From an uncultured Alphaproteobacteria bacterium (GTDB lineage Bacteria; Pseudomonadota; Alphaproteobacteria; CAAHEQ01; UBA3637): DNA of 64,000 bases. Under the pieces are notes generated by a model. It had not been told where the DNA came from. It ran no database searches and worked only from the letters and a program-made list of their open reading frames with translations. The stretch spans positions 59,808 through 123,807 of the forward strand of contig CALXWZ010000003.1 of assembly GCA_944392555.1 (NCBI GenBank), given 5' to 3'. Of this stretch, positions 43,213 to 52,704 are shown piece after piece (position 1 is the first letter of the stretch; every line of letters begins with the position of its first letter). The position numbers and the translations under genes were made by a program.

Positions 43213-44127
43213 ATGCAAGATGAAGTGATTTTGGTGGATGGGCTTTCCAAATCATTTTATTATTCAAAGGGATTGTTTTGTAAAGGTAAAGTGCGAACGG
43301 ATGCAGTAAAAAATCTTTCGTTTTCCGTTCATGCCGGCGAATGTGTGGCTTTTATCGGCCCGAACGGAGCCGGGAAATCAACAACCGTTAAATTATTAAC
43401 TTCCGTTTTGTACCCAACCTCCGGAACTGCTCTTGTCGGCGGACTTAATCCGTGGGAGAATCGGCGTGATTTAGCGCGCCGTATCGGGGTAGTATTCGGG
43501 CAACGCTCTCAATTATGGTATCATTTACCTGTGCGAGATTCTGTTTTTTTACTGGCAGCGGCGTATGATATACCGGATTGTATTGCACAAAAAAAATGGC
43601 ATGAATTGTCCGAAGTATTGGATATTGGTAAATTATGGTTGGTTCCCGTTAAACAATTATCTCTCGGGCAAAGAATGCGTTGCGAAATAGCGGCCTCTCT
43701 TTTGCACGAACCATCTATTTTATTTCTTGATGAACCGACAATCGGTTTAGATGTGGAAGCGAAAAGAATATTGCGTGATTTTTTAAAAAAAGAAGCCACT
43801 GAAAACAAAACAACGATTTTACTCACCAGTCATGATACGGAAGATATTGAAAAAGTTTGTCAGCGCGTTATTCTTATCAATCAAGGAACGAAAATGTTAG
43901 ATACTTCCGTTCAACAATTAAAAACGGATTTTCTTTCAAAAAAATATGTTCGTTTGTTTAAGAATAACGGTGATTGTGAATGTTTTGCTATTGAAACGAA
44001 AAATAAATCCGTTCAATCTTTTTTAAAACAAACAAATTTAAACGAAATAACGGATATAACGATTGAAAATCCGCCGTTGGAGGAAATCATTCGAACATTG
44101 TATATCAGCGGAGAGAGGCATGCATAA
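43213..44127 (+). CDS. ABC-2-type exporter ATPase
   Basis: The 304-residue ATP-binding subunit has Walker A GPNGAGKSTTVKLL, Q-loop GVVFGQRSQLWY, signature LSLGQRMRCEIAASLLHEP, Walker B ILFLDEPTIGLD and the H-loop SHDTEDIE. The long Q-loop GQRSQLWYHLP is characteristic of ATPases that partner DUF990 (ABC2_membrane_6) permeases. The next two genes encode exactly these, with overlapping starts, so the three make one exporter. Substrates of this family are poorly known. GGGAG lies 7 bases before the ATG. Confidence 0.93.
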   Translation: MQDEVILVDGLSKSFYYSKGLFCKGKVRTDAVKNLSFSVHAGECVAFIGPNGAGKSTTVKLLTSVLYPTSGTALVGGLNPWENRRDLARRIGVVFGQRSQLWYHLPVRDSVFLLAAAYDIPDCIAQKKWHELSEVLDIGKLWLVPVKQLSLGQRMRCEIAASLLHEPSILFLDEPTIGLDVEAKRILRDFLKKEATENKTTILLTSHDTEDIEKVCQRVILINQGTKMLDTSVQQLKTDFLSKKYVRLFKNNGDCECFAIETKNKSVQSFLKQTNLNEITDITIENPPLEEIIRTLYISGERHA

Positions 44128-44908
44128 GTATCTTTCGCTGATAAAAATATCTTTTACGGCACAAAAAAATTTTATACCTGTTTTGTGTGCCAGAGTTTTT
44201 TTTCTGTTATTATTAGTTTGTATCTTTAATCAATTTTGGCATATTGTTAAGCAAGAGAATGCGGTATCCGCTTTGATTAATCCGGTTGATTTTATCTGGT
44301 ATTTATTAATCGGTTGCGTTTTACAATATGGGCGAGCGGAAGGGTTTCATTACCGAATTGAACAAGAAGTAAAAAGCGGAAACATTGCTTACGGATTGCT
44401 TCGCCCGGTATCCGTTATCGGCGCATATTTCTGCGAGGCGATGGGCACATTTTTATTTCGGTTGCCGTTTTTGTTTTGTGTGGGAGCTGTTTTTTTATTG
44501 ATATTAACAAATGGTGAGTTGCCGACCGATTTTTCTGCTTTGCCCGTTATTTTTTCTTTGATGGTGTTAAGTGCGATTTTTATCAGTTTATGTACGGTAT
44601 TTATCGGATTATCAACGTTATGGATGCAAGATGCCTTACCGATGTTTTGGCTTATTCAAAAAGCGGAATATATTTTAGGAGGGTTATTTTTTCCGTTATC
44701 GTTTTATCCCGAATGGTTGCAACAAATTGCTTTTGCTACACCTTTCGGATGGATAAATTATGGTGTTGCGCGATTGATTTATGACTATTCTTCGGTTAAT
44801 GCCGTTGAGACGTTTATTCATATTTTATTTTGGATTATCATTATGATTTGTGTGAATATGTTGTTTTATCGATTATTGGTAAGGAGAATAGCAATTCATG
44901 GCGGATAG
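44120..44908 (+). CDS. ABC-2 (DUF990-type) permease 1
   Basis: The ATG at 44120 lies inside the end of the ATPase gene, after GAGAGAGG. The 262 residues have six hydrophobic segments and the family pattern FIWYLLIGCVLQYGR, EVKSGNIAYGLLRPVSV and a final PFGWINYGV. It should form a heterodimer with permease 2 in the inner membrane. It overlaps permease 2 by 11 bases. Confidence 0.88.
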   Translation: MHKYLSLIKISFTAQKNFIPVLCARVFFLLLLVCIFNQFWHIVKQENAVSALINPVDFIWYLLIGCVLQYGRAEGFHYRIEQEVKSGNIAYGLLRPVSVIGAYFCEAMGTFLFRLPFLFCVGAVFLLILTNGELPTDFSALPVIFSLMVLSAIFISLCTVFIGLSTLWMQDALPMFWLIQKAEYILGGLFFPLSFYPEWLQQIAFATPFGWINYGVARLIYDYSSVNAVETFIHILFWIIIMICVNMLFYRLLVRRIAIHGG

Positions 44909-45689
44909 AAAACAACATTTCTTCGCTCGGTTAATTCAGATGAGTATGAAACAATCATACGCACTTAAAGCATCATTTTGGATGCGATTGGTTTTTATGA
45001 TTGTATCTGATTTAATTATGATGATTGGTTGGTATGTGATGTTTGAATCATTTCAAACAATTAACGGATGGAATTTTAATGATTTTATGTTCATGAGCGG
45101 ATTAAATATATCGGCTTTTTCTATTTGGACGCTCTTTTTCCGAGGTGCCGGAATACGGATGTCGCAATGGATTCAAAACGGTGAATTTGATTACTTTTTG
45201 CTTTCTCCGCAGAATGTATTATTTCATGCCTCCTGTTGCGTTTCGGAACCCTCCGGTTGGGGCGATTTTGTAGCGGGTATCGGTTTAATGATTGCGTCCG
45301 GTCTGATTACGGTTTCTACATTCGGAATTGTGGTAATCCTTTTTATTTGCGCTGTTTTATGTTTTTTAAGTGTGAATTTTTTTCTAACGGCAATCAATTT
45401 TTATTTTAAAAATACGGTAGATTTAACCGAAAGGTTGTTTTATGTGTTTTTTAGTATCTGTGGCTATCCGGGGAGTATTTATACCGATTGGGCAAAAATT
45501 TTACTGATAACGATTTTTCCGGCAGGGCTGATTTCAATTTTGCCGATAGAGGTATTAAAAAATACACAGGGATTTACCTTACTCTATTTGTCGGGTGCTT
45601 CTATCACATTGTTTTTCGGTAGTATTTTATTTTTTTACAGAGGATTAAAAAAATACGAAAGCGGTAATAGAACGATATTGAGAGGGTAA
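44898..45689 (+). CDS. ABC-2 (DUF990-type) permease 2
   Basis: The 263 residues have six hydrophobic segments and the matching pattern SFWMRLVFMIVSDLIMMIGWY, IQNGEFDYFLLSPQNVLFHA, FYFKNTVDLTERL and FPAGLISILPIEVL. Pairing with the preceding permease and ATPase is complete, which suggests a functional exporter. The family-10 glycosyltransferase gene starts 5 bases after its stop. Confidence 0.88.
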   Translation: MADRKQHFFARLIQMSMKQSYALKASFWMRLVFMIVSDLIMMIGWYVMFESFQTINGWNFNDFMFMSGLNISAFSIWTLFFRGAGIRMSQWIQNGEFDYFLLSPQNVLFHASCCVSEPSGWGDFVAGIGLMIASGLITVSTFGIVVILFICAVLCFLSVNFFLTAINFYFKNTVDLTERLFYVFFSICGYPGSIYTDWAKILLITIFPAGLISILPIEVLKNTQGFTLLYLSGASITLFFGSILFFYRGLKKYESGNRTILRG

Positions 45690-45694
45690 AAGGA

Positions 45695-46744
45695 ATGCAA
45701 AAATTTTTATGGATAATCATAATCGGATGTTTGATGCTTTTTCAAAACAGCGTTTCTTACGGGATAGATGTATCGGAAACAAAACCAATGAAAAAAGCAA
45801 CGTTGGTTGTTTGGAATAGTGGCACGAATAACCGTGTTTTTAAAAATTTTCCGGCTTATAGGTATTTACGAACGAAACTCTATCAACGGGGATATTGGTT
45901 GAATACATACCCCGAACAACCGATTGAAGGAAGTGATTTAGTTTTAGTGGTCTGGAAAGAATTTCCAAATATTCCGCCACAATTGAAAGAAAAAAGTTTT
46001 TTATGGCTTATAGAAACGCCGGTTTCTATTGCTCATTTATATCAAAATAAGTATAAGAATCAGTTTAAAAAAGTGTTTACATATCAAAAACAATACGTCG
46101 ATAATCAACATATTTTTGAATTAAAAATACCGTATTATTTTCATTCAAATTTATTTGATACAGAAGAAGCGGTTGCACAAAAAAAGATATTAATAACCCA
46201 AATAGCCGGTAATTATTATGATAGGAGGTTATTATATCATAAACGAAGAGAAGATTCTATCTGGTTGATTGAAAATACGCATAATCAATTTAAATTATAT
46301 GGGAATGGTTGGAATGATATAACAAATACGCTTTCTGCAAAAGGAAAGATGGAATTTAAAAGTGTATACGGCGGGTATATTCCAAAAAAACAAGATGCCG
46401 TTAAACCGGCAAAATTCGTGTTGGCGTATGAGAATTCAATTGCGGATGATTATGTGAGTGAAAAAATTTTTGATGTGATGGTCGGGGGAGCCGTTCCGAT
46501 TTATTTAGGGGCTCCGAATATTACCGAATATGTACCGGCTGATTGTTTTATAGATAGAACACAATTCAAATCAATGGCTGATTTATATGCTTATTTAAAT
46601 ACAATGCCCGATAATGTGTATAAAGGTTATTTAGAGCGTATCAGATTATTTTTGCAGAAAAAAGATTCGCATCCGAAAAATACATTACGGTTAATGGATG
46701 AATGGCTTCATCAGATTTTTGCAGATACTCCGAATGCTGATTAA
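45695..46744 (+). CDS. Family-10 (fucosyltransferase-like) glycosyltransferase with signal peptide
   Basis: The 349-residue product has a GT10 C-terminal signature: FVLAYENSIADDYVSEKIFD followed by MVGGAVPIYLGAPNITEYVP and ADCFIDRTQF. It matches the alpha-1,3/4-fucosyltransferase acceptor and GDP-fucose site. It opens with a textbook signal peptide (MQKFLWIIIIGCLMLFQNSVSYG, about 23 residues), which known cytoplasmic GT10 enzymes lack. It is the last gene of the ABC exporter operon (5-base gap, AAAAGGA ribosome site). Substrate and donor are not evident, and an extracytoplasmic donor would be needed if it is exported. Confidence 0.8.
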   Translation: MQKFLWIIIIGCLMLFQNSVSYGIDVSETKPMKKATLVVWNSGTNNRVFKNFPAYRYLRTKLYQRGYWLNTYPEQPIEGSDLVLVVWKEFPNIPPQLKEKSFLWLIETPVSIAHLYQNKYKNQFKKVFTYQKQYVDNQHIFELKIPYYFHSNLFDTEEAVAQKKILITQIAGNYYDRRLLYHKRREDSIWLIENTHNQFKLYGNGWNDITNTLSAKGKMEFKSVYGGYIPKKQDAVKPAKFVLAYENSIADDYVSEKIFDVMVGGAVPIYLGAPNITEYVPADCFIDRTQFKSMADLYAYLNTMPDNVYKGYLERIRLFLQKKDSHPKNTLRLMDEWLHQIFADTPNAD

Positions 46745-46747
46745 ATT

Positions 46748-48313
46748 TTATTTTGGCCGAATATCAACGGTTGAAAATTTTTGAAACGAAATAGGCTTAG
46801 CGTGGAAAAAATAATCTTTCCAGTAAATATCGCTTTCATACTGTTTTTGACCTGTTTTAATGTTATAGCGATAAAATTTATCTACGGAAGAATTTGTATT
46901 TTTATCTTGGATATCAGCCGCCAGCACAAAAATTTCTTTTTCATCTATCGGAACAACACTTGATGCAATCGGCGCGTAAACATGTAAAGGGATTCTTTTA
47001 ACCAGTTGAACCGTTTTCTTTTTTTCATCTACTTTAAAGAAAAGAACATCGCTTTTATCAAATGATTTCAGTTTCTTATTATTAAGTGGCCCGTTATTGC
47101 TGAAAATACTGATTATGCCGGAAGGTAATTGATTGACACTGTGATTCATCATTGGCCAGTGGAAATCATCTGCTGTTTGAAAGCCTTGTTGCACATCAAT
47201 CGGATAGGGTTTTCCTTGTGCATTCACGGCAGTTAATGCTTTATCAGCAATAGAGGGGCGTTTGCCGTAGGCTCCGGATTTACCTAATTCTAAATGTGGT
47301 GTTATCATCCATTTTAATGCACCGGTTTCATAATCTATTTTAAAGATACCTAAATGTTTACCCGAGATGAGTAATGAGTTGTCTTCCGGTAGATACTTAA
47401 CGGAATTTAAGTGTAGCCAATCGGCATATCCGTAAATATCTATCGGATTTGAGAAAATATCTCTATCCGGATTTAAAATGGTCGCCATATCAAACAATTT
47501 AATGACTTTGCCGGTTAAATCCGTAACTAAAATTTTATCATACGACAGAGATGTTTCTTTATTGAGAACAGAGCCTTTGGAGGATTTATCTGTTCCGATA
47601 ATCAGAAGGGTACGATTTGGTCCTTCACCGATATCATGTTGGAAACTTTGAAAATTACTTGGTAAACGAAAGGCTTTTAATTTCTCCCCCAATAAAGAAG
47701 AAACTTCAATTATTCCGCTACCGTAGTCGCTAACAAGAAGATGATGCAGAATATGTGTTTGGCGGTAATTATTATCATAGTGCGGATTAAAGAAAAAACG
47801 AATATTTCCGTATTCATCAAACACAATTCCTTTAGGACCGTTTCCGCCACCGCTTGCAAAATAGAATAAATTATCTTGTGGTGCTTGTTTGGGAATATAC
47901 CATAATTGAGATGCGCCTACGGCATTTGTTTTGATTTTATGTGAATAAATTGTTTCTTTTTTGCCTTTTTCCCGAACAATTAAATTAACCTGATTTTGGT
48001 GTTTCGGATACAAACCGTATACAGGAATTGTCCATTCTTTTTTGTGTTCCGAAAAATGAGTAATTAAATCTTTTTCACCGTTTTTTCCTTTAATTACAAG
48101 CGAAACGGAAGCCGGATTTTCCAAGGAAAAACCCATAATAGCAACCAGTGGATTGCGTCCGAACGGATTGACTTGAATGTAAGGATTATCAGGCGTATAT
48201 TCAAATTGTTGGTATTGCTTTTCCAACTCGTTCCATGAAAAGGTATAACCGTGAAGTGGTATCAATAGACTGATACAAACAATTAAAAAAGAAAATAGAG
48301 AAGATATTTTCAT
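46748..48313 (-). CDS. Periplasmic arylsulfate sulfotransferase (AssT-like) 1
   Basis: The ATG at 48313 follows AAAAGGGG by 12 bases and yields 521 residues with a signal peptide (MKISSLFSFLIVCISLLIPLHGYT). ASST_N-like beta domain: NPYIQVNPFGRNPLVA. Beta-propeller: GGGNGPKGIVFDEYG, FQHDIGEGPN, DWLHLNSVKYL, DDFHWPMMNHSV. The histidines in HDIG, WLHLNS and MNHSV fit the active-site set of E. coli AssT (His252, His356 and the sulfated His436, numbering recalled from the literature). These enzymes move sulfuryl groups between phenols without PAPS. Transcribed against the upstream GT10 gene. Confidence 0.85.
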   Translation of the reverse strand: MKISSLFSFLIVCISLLIPLHGYTFSWNELEKQYQQFEYTPDNPYIQVNPFGRNPLVAIMGFSLENPASVSLVIKGKNGEKDLITHFSEHKKEWTIPVYGLYPKHQNQVNLIVREKGKKETIYSHKIKTNAVGASQLWYIPKQAPQDNLFYFASGGGNGPKGIVFDEYGNIRFFFNPHYDNNYRQTHILHHLLVSDYGSGIIEVSSLLGEKLKAFRLPSNFQSFQHDIGEGPNRTLLIIGTDKSSKGSVLNKETSLSYDKILVTDLTGKVIKLFDMATILNPDRDIFSNPIDIYGYADWLHLNSVKYLPEDNSLLISGKHLGIFKIDYETGALKWMITPHLELGKSGAYGKRPSIADKALTAVNAQGKPYPIDVQQGFQTADDFHWPMMNHSVNQLPSGIISIFSNNGPLNNKKLKSFDKSDVLFFKVDEKKKTVQLVKRIPLHVYAPIASSVVPIDEKEIFVLAADIQDKNTNSSVDKFYRYNIKTGQKQYESDIYWKDYFFHAKPISFQKFSTVDIRPK

Positions 48314-48460
48314 TAGAATAAACCCCTTTTGTAATATCGGAGAGAGTTTACACAATTTAAGAAAAAGAATCAAGAAAAATGAATCAAGAATTTATGCAAG
48401 TCGTTGACTTTAAAATGAATCTATGTTAAAAGCGGAAATTAAGTATAAAAAGGGAGCAAA

Positions 48461-48934
48461 ATGAAACAACTATTTCTTTACGTTGCAAGTATGATATTAT
48501 TGCCGATGCCTGTTTTGGCAACGATAATCAATGGATGGGATATAAACGCACAATCAGCTGAAATACGCCCTTTATTTTTATTGTCGCAGGAGGTTGAAAC
48601 ATATACGGGCGATATCATGCTACATGAAATAACACGTGAGCCGAAAGAAGGTTTTGTATATGTTGCGATTCCGATGACTGTATCACGCAAAGAAACCGAT
48701 TCAAAATTTTTATCGGAAAGTGTTTTGTTGAATGTGAACGGAGAAAGTTTCAGTCGTGTTAAAGATGATTCTTTTTTAATTGATTATGGTATGAAACCAT
48801 TTCCTCACATGAATATTAAATTGGGGACGCATAAAGGAGTTTATCTTTTTGAAGTTCCAGAAGAATCTGTTTTAAATGAAATGTTTTTGAGTTATCAAAA
48901 TCAAAAGATAAAACTATCTGTTGAGCAAAAATAA
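48461..48934 (+). CDS. Small exported protein next to the sulfotransferases, function unknown
   Basis: AAAGGGAG precedes the ATG. The 157 residues begin with a signal peptide (MKQLFLYVASMILLPMPVLA) and continue as a beta-rich domain (GFVYVAIPMTVSRKE, GVYLFEVPEES) that superficially recalls DUF4352-type folds. No catalytic motif is visible. It lies 13 bases upstream of AssT-like 2 with the same orientation, so it may be a chaperone, inhibitor or partner of that enzyme. Confidence 0.65.
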   Translation: MKQLFLYVASMILLPMPVLATIINGWDINAQSAEIRPLFLLSQEVETYTGDIMLHEITREPKEGFVYVAIPMTVSRKETDSKFLSESVLLNVNGESFSRVKDDSFLIDYGMKPFPHMNIKLGTHKGVYLFEVPEESVLNEMFLSYQNQKIKLSVEQK

Positions 48935-48947
48935 AAAAGGGGGCTTA

Positions 48948-50570
48948 ATGAAGATATTTCAATGGCTTTGTGTATGGAGTTGTATGTTCTGTGTCATACC
49001 GGTTTATGCAGATTATATTCAAGAGCAAAAGCAAATGGATGCTGATATTGCGTCGGAATTGTCACAAAAAGAATATTCAATAGAAAATCCGTTGGTATTG
49101 GTGAATCCTTATGGTATTTCTCCGTTAACGGCGCTGATTTCATTTCGCACGAAACTCCCTTCCGTTATCGGGATTACCGTTCAGGGAAAAGATGAGGCAA
49201 CAACGTTCCATCATCAATTCCAAACAAAAACAACCGTGCATTTAATTCCTGTTTATGGCTTATATGAGGGAAACAATACGGTTATTTTAACGGAACGCAA
49301 TGAACACGGTGAAAAAAGTTATCCTTTACAAATCACAACCGAAAAAATCCCGTTGGAAACGAAAGTTAATGTAAAAACAGCCGATACAACCTTGATGAAA
49401 GAGGGGTTGACGTTTGCCACACCGGGCGTTATCGTTAATCCCGGCAGTTTTGCGTTTGCATTTGATAAAAACGGGGATATTCGATGGGTGTTGACGGATC
49501 CGATTATGGGCAAAATGTCGCCATTGCATGTGTTGGACAACGGCACATTAATTTTGGGTTCGCAAGAGCATGACCCTAAATATACGGTTGCCTATCACTC
49601 GTTATACGAGATTGATTTATTGGGCAAAATTTATCATAAAATCCAAGCGGAAGATGATATTCAGCATGATATTGTTAAGTTATCAAACGGCAATTATTTA
49701 GCATTGGTGAATATCACGGGTAAAGAAACGATTGCAGATGCCGTTGTTGAATTAACACCGAATAATGAAGTGATTGATCGGTTTGATATTGATGATATTT
49801 TAGGGTTAAAAAATGAGCGTATTCCGCGCACGTTTGAGCATTATTTGTATAAAGATAATTATAAGCGTGAGAAAATGGATGCCATGCATCTTAATTCGCT
49901 GAACTACGATGCGGAAGACGATAGTATTATTATGACGGCTCGTTTTTATAATTTCTTGCTGAAAGTAGATCGTAAGACAAAAGAAATTAAATGGATTTTA
50001 GCAGATCCGAAAAATGCTTGGCTCAACGATAAAACGCGGGCCAAACTTTTAAAGCCGAAAACAGCGGATTTTGATTATATCTACGGAGCGCATGCGGCTA
50101 AAGCCCATGGCAACGGGCATTTTACCGTGCTGGACAACGGCACATATCGGGATATTTACGATAAAGGTGCCAACGCTCCGATTGATTCATATAATCCGCA
50201 AAACAGTTGGTCGCGTGGGGTGGAGTTTTTTATTGATGAGCAGAATATGACGGTTGAAACCGTTTGGCAATATAAACGCGGTCCGGAATTATATAATCAT
50301 TATTTAGGTGATGTGGATAAGTATGAGGAAGGGCATTACTTGATGAATTTTGGCGATGTTGTGGCTGATGAAGATGAAACACCTGCCAGTGTGGAACTTT
50401 CGCTTAATCCGGCAAAGCAACCGGCACCGTCTCGAGCCTATCTTATTGAAGTTAATCAAGGAAAGGTTGTTTTTGAAGCTATTACCGACGGTATGATGAA
50501 TAATGCCATGTATCGGGTTGAGCGCTTTAATCCGTATGTGTTGGATACAGAATATCGGTTAGAAAAATGA
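48948..50570 (+). CDS. Periplasmic arylsulfate sulfotransferase (AssT-like) 2
   Basis: The ATG at 48948 follows AAAGGGGG; the longer frame has no ribosome site. The 540 residues have a signal peptide (MKIFQWLCVWSCMFCVIPVYA), the ASST_N-like NPLVLVNPYGISPLTALI and a propeller with QHDIVKLSNGNYL, MHLNSLNYD, GAHAAKAHGNGHF and VLDNGTY. His residues at HDI, MHLNS and GAHA fit the AssT site. It is only about as similar to AssT-like 1 as distant paralogues are, with different loops. It is coupled to the porin gene by an ATGA overlap. Confidence 0.85.
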   Translation: MKIFQWLCVWSCMFCVIPVYADYIQEQKQMDADIASELSQKEYSIENPLVLVNPYGISPLTALISFRTKLPSVIGITVQGKDEATTFHHQFQTKTTVHLIPVYGLYEGNNTVILTERNEHGEKSYPLQITTEKIPLETKVNVKTADTTLMKEGLTFATPGVIVNPGSFAFAFDKNGDIRWVLTDPIMGKMSPLHVLDNGTLILGSQEHDPKYTVAYHSLYEIDLLGKIYHKIQAEDDIQHDIVKLSNGNYLALVNITGKETIADAVVELTPNNEVIDRFDIDDILGLKNERIPRTFEHYLYKDNYKREKMDAMHLNSLNYDAEDDSIIMTARFYNFLLKVDRKTKEIKWILADPKNAWLNDKTRAKLLKPKTADFDYIYGAHAAKAHGNGHFTVLDNGTYRDIYDKGANAPIDSYNPQNSWSRGVEFFIDEQNMTVETVWQYKRGPELYNHYLGDVDKYEEGHYLMNFGDVVADEDETPASVELSLNPAKQPAPSRAYLIEVNQGKVVFEAITDGMMNNAMYRVERFNPYVLDTEYRLEK

Positions 50571-51742
50571 AGGTATTGCGCGCTCTTTTAATAAGCGTTG
50601 TATTTATTGGTTGTTTCAGCGGAAGAGCCGTTGCCACCGAAGATGCGAGCAGTGGCACGGCTTACACGCAATGGAAGCAACATTTGCATGAAGCGTATGG
50701 GCTGGATTATCGTGTGCGAGCAGGATTTATGGCTCAACGCGGTGCACCGAACGGCAAAGAAACACTACTGCGCGATAAATATGAAATAGAAGCAAATTGG
50801 GATATGTTTGCAAGCGAAACATGGGGCGCGGGGTCTATTCAATTTTTATATGAGGATATTAATTATCCGAAACTGGAAGGATCTCAAATGAGTGCGCGTA
50901 TCGGCGTTGTAGAACCGATTAATGATGATGCATTTCAACGGGAATATTTTAAGCGTTTTACATATACGCATCAATTTACGGGTAAGATGAAGCATATTTC
51001 GCTATCCGTCGGACAGTTTTTAATTGGTAATTTCGGTAAAGCCTCTTATAAATCTAAACCGTTAAGCTATTTTAATAATTTTTCGCTCGCGAAGAATATG
51101 ACGAAAGGATACCCGACAGGCGGTGTCGGTGCTTATTTAACGTATACGGGTTTTGAAAATTTAACCCTCATTGCGGGCGGACAAGATACCACGAATTATT
51201 ATCCGCAGAATATATCGGTGGAACATTTAGATGAACATAAATGGACGAGTTTTGTTTATGCTTCATGGACTCCGAAATTAACCTCACTCGGCAAAACGAT
51301 TTTTACGGGATTTATTTATCATAGCCCGGCCATTCAAAAATATGATGGTCAATTTAATCGGGCATTTACGAAAGAGGCAAACGGCTGGTCATTTACGGCA
51401 AGGCAGGATATCGGGAAATGGACGGTGTTAGGAAAAATCAACGGATCAACGGGTAATCGGATGTGTGTGGAGCAAAGTTATGTGGCAGAAGTGATGTATC
51501 ATAATCCGTTTGAGCGCAATGAATTGGATCAAATCGGCATAGGATTCGGAGCCAATAAAATCAGCACGTTTAATGCCAATGCGGTTCGCCCGTGGGAGAA
51601 TGTGGCAGAAGCATATATCACATTCGGCATTTCGGATTTTATCACGATTACGCCGGATATTCAATTATACATCAATCCGGCTTTAACCCGAGAGCATCAT
51701 ACAGCGGTTGTTTCTTCCGTTCAGATGAAATTTTTGTTTTAA
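50567..51742 (+). CDS. Outer-membrane porin, OprB-like
   Basis: The 391 residues start with a signal peptide (MKVLRALLISVVFIGCFSGRAVA) and alternate short beta strands typical of a 16-strand barrel, ending in VVSSVQMKFLF with a C-terminal aromatic. Segments such as GQFLIGNFGKA, GVGAYLTYTGFENLTLIAGG, GFIYHSP and TPDIQLYINPALTREHHT recall carbohydrate-selective porins (OprB). The ATGA overlap with AssT-like 2 suggests it lets the phenolic or sugar substrate of the enzyme through the outer membrane. Confidence 0.8.
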   Translation: MKVLRALLISVVFIGCFSGRAVATEDASSGTAYTQWKQHLHEAYGLDYRVRAGFMAQRGAPNGKETLLRDKYEIEANWDMFASETWGAGSIQFLYEDINYPKLEGSQMSARIGVVEPINDDAFQREYFKRFTYTHQFTGKMKHISLSVGQFLIGNFGKASYKSKPLSYFNNFSLAKNMTKGYPTGGVGAYLTYTGFENLTLIAGGQDTTNYYPQNISVEHLDEHKWTSFVYASWTPKLTSLGKTIFTGFIYHSPAIQKYDGQFNRAFTKEANGWSFTARQDIGKWTVLGKINGSTGNRMCVEQSYVAEVMYHNPFERNELDQIGIGFGANKISTFNANAVRPWENVAEAYITFGISDFITITPDIQLYINPALTREHHTAVVSSVQMKFLF

Positions 51743-51759
51743 TACAGTTGTGTTTAACA

Positions 51760-52704
51760 TTATAGTTGAACAGAATTTACCTCATTATAGCGGTCGGCTT
51801 GTTCCAGCGTATGAACCAGATTCACGATTAGCTCGTTATAAGGCACCGAAAGGTGGTGTTTTTGCGCCAGCCGAACAACGGCACCGTTGATGAAATCAAT
51901 TTCCGTTAAATGTCCTTTTTTTCTATCTTGCGACATGGAAGAATATCCCATCGGGTGTGCATCGGCAATTTCGCGCACAAAAGAAATGATTTCATCTGTA
52001 TTAAAGCTAAATCCTTCCGCTTGGGCCACTTGCACGGCTTCACGCAGAACGGCCGATGTGATAATACCGGCTTCGGTGTTGTGTGTGATGAATCCCATCG
52101 GTGTTTGCGTGATATAGGTAAATGCGTTGATTGCAATGTTTACAAAGAGTTTTTTCCACAAAAGAAAGCCGATATTATCCACAATAGCACAGTCTAAACC
52201 CGATTTTAAGAAAACATCACGAATCTCTTCCAATTTTGAATACGGAACGAACTGACTGCCGATAGACGTAATACCGATACCGCTGTGAAACACTTTACCG
52301 GTATCCAATAAAACGGAGTTATGATTGGTTGTGCCTAAAACCAACTGCGATTCGGGAATATATTGCGTGATAATATCTTTATTGCCCATGCCGTTTTGCA
52401 ATGTCAGAACAAGCGTATGCGGTCCGATAACGGGTAAATTTTGTTGCACGGCGTTGACTGTTTGTGTTGCTTTCACCAAAATCACAACTAAATCGACTTG
52501 TTGCTGATAAGTACCCGATGCATAAGCACGCAGATGATGGAACGAATCGATATGGTGGTCTGTTTCCGTAACGGATAAGCCGTTTTGATTGATTATATCT
52601 GTTTTTTCTTGTGTATGGGTCAGTAAGATAACTTCATTTGTTTTACTGAGTTCGGCACTGAATAAACAACCTAAAGCGCCGTCTCCGATAATGGCAATTT
52701 TCAT
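51760..52704 (-). CDS. panE: PanE/ApbA-type 2-dehydropantoate 2-reductase
   Basis: The 314 residues show the NADPH-binding MKIAIIGDGALGCLFSAEL, then VKATQTVNAVQQNLP, LQNGMGN, and the C-terminal WKKLFVNIAINAFTYI with the catalytic Lys, followed by EIDFINGAVVRLAQKH. This is the ketopantoate reductase fold of pantothenate synthesis. The family is broad, so another 2-oxoacid reductase is possible. It is convergent with the porin gene. Confidence 0.85.
   Translation of the reverse strand: MKIAIIGDGALGCLFSAELSKTNEVILLTHTQEKTDIINQNGLSVTETDHHIDSFHHLRAYASGTYQQQVDLVVILVKATQTVNAVQQNLPVIGPHTLVLTLQNGMGNKDIITQYIPESQLVLGTTNHNSVLLDTGKVFHSGIGITSIGSQFVPYSKLEEIRDVFLKSGLDCAIVDNIGFLLWKKLFVNIAINAFTYITQTPMGFITHNTEAGIITSAVLREAVQVAQAEGFSFNTDEIISFVREIADAHPMGYSSMSQDRKKGHLTEIDFINGAVVRLAQKHHLSVPYNELIVNLVHTLEQADRYNEVNSVQL

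Noticed and set aside
43213..45689. Classical O-antigen (Wzm/Wzt) exporter
   Set aside because: The permeases match the DUF990-type pair, not Wzm, and the ATPase lacks a C-terminal carbohydrate-binding domain.
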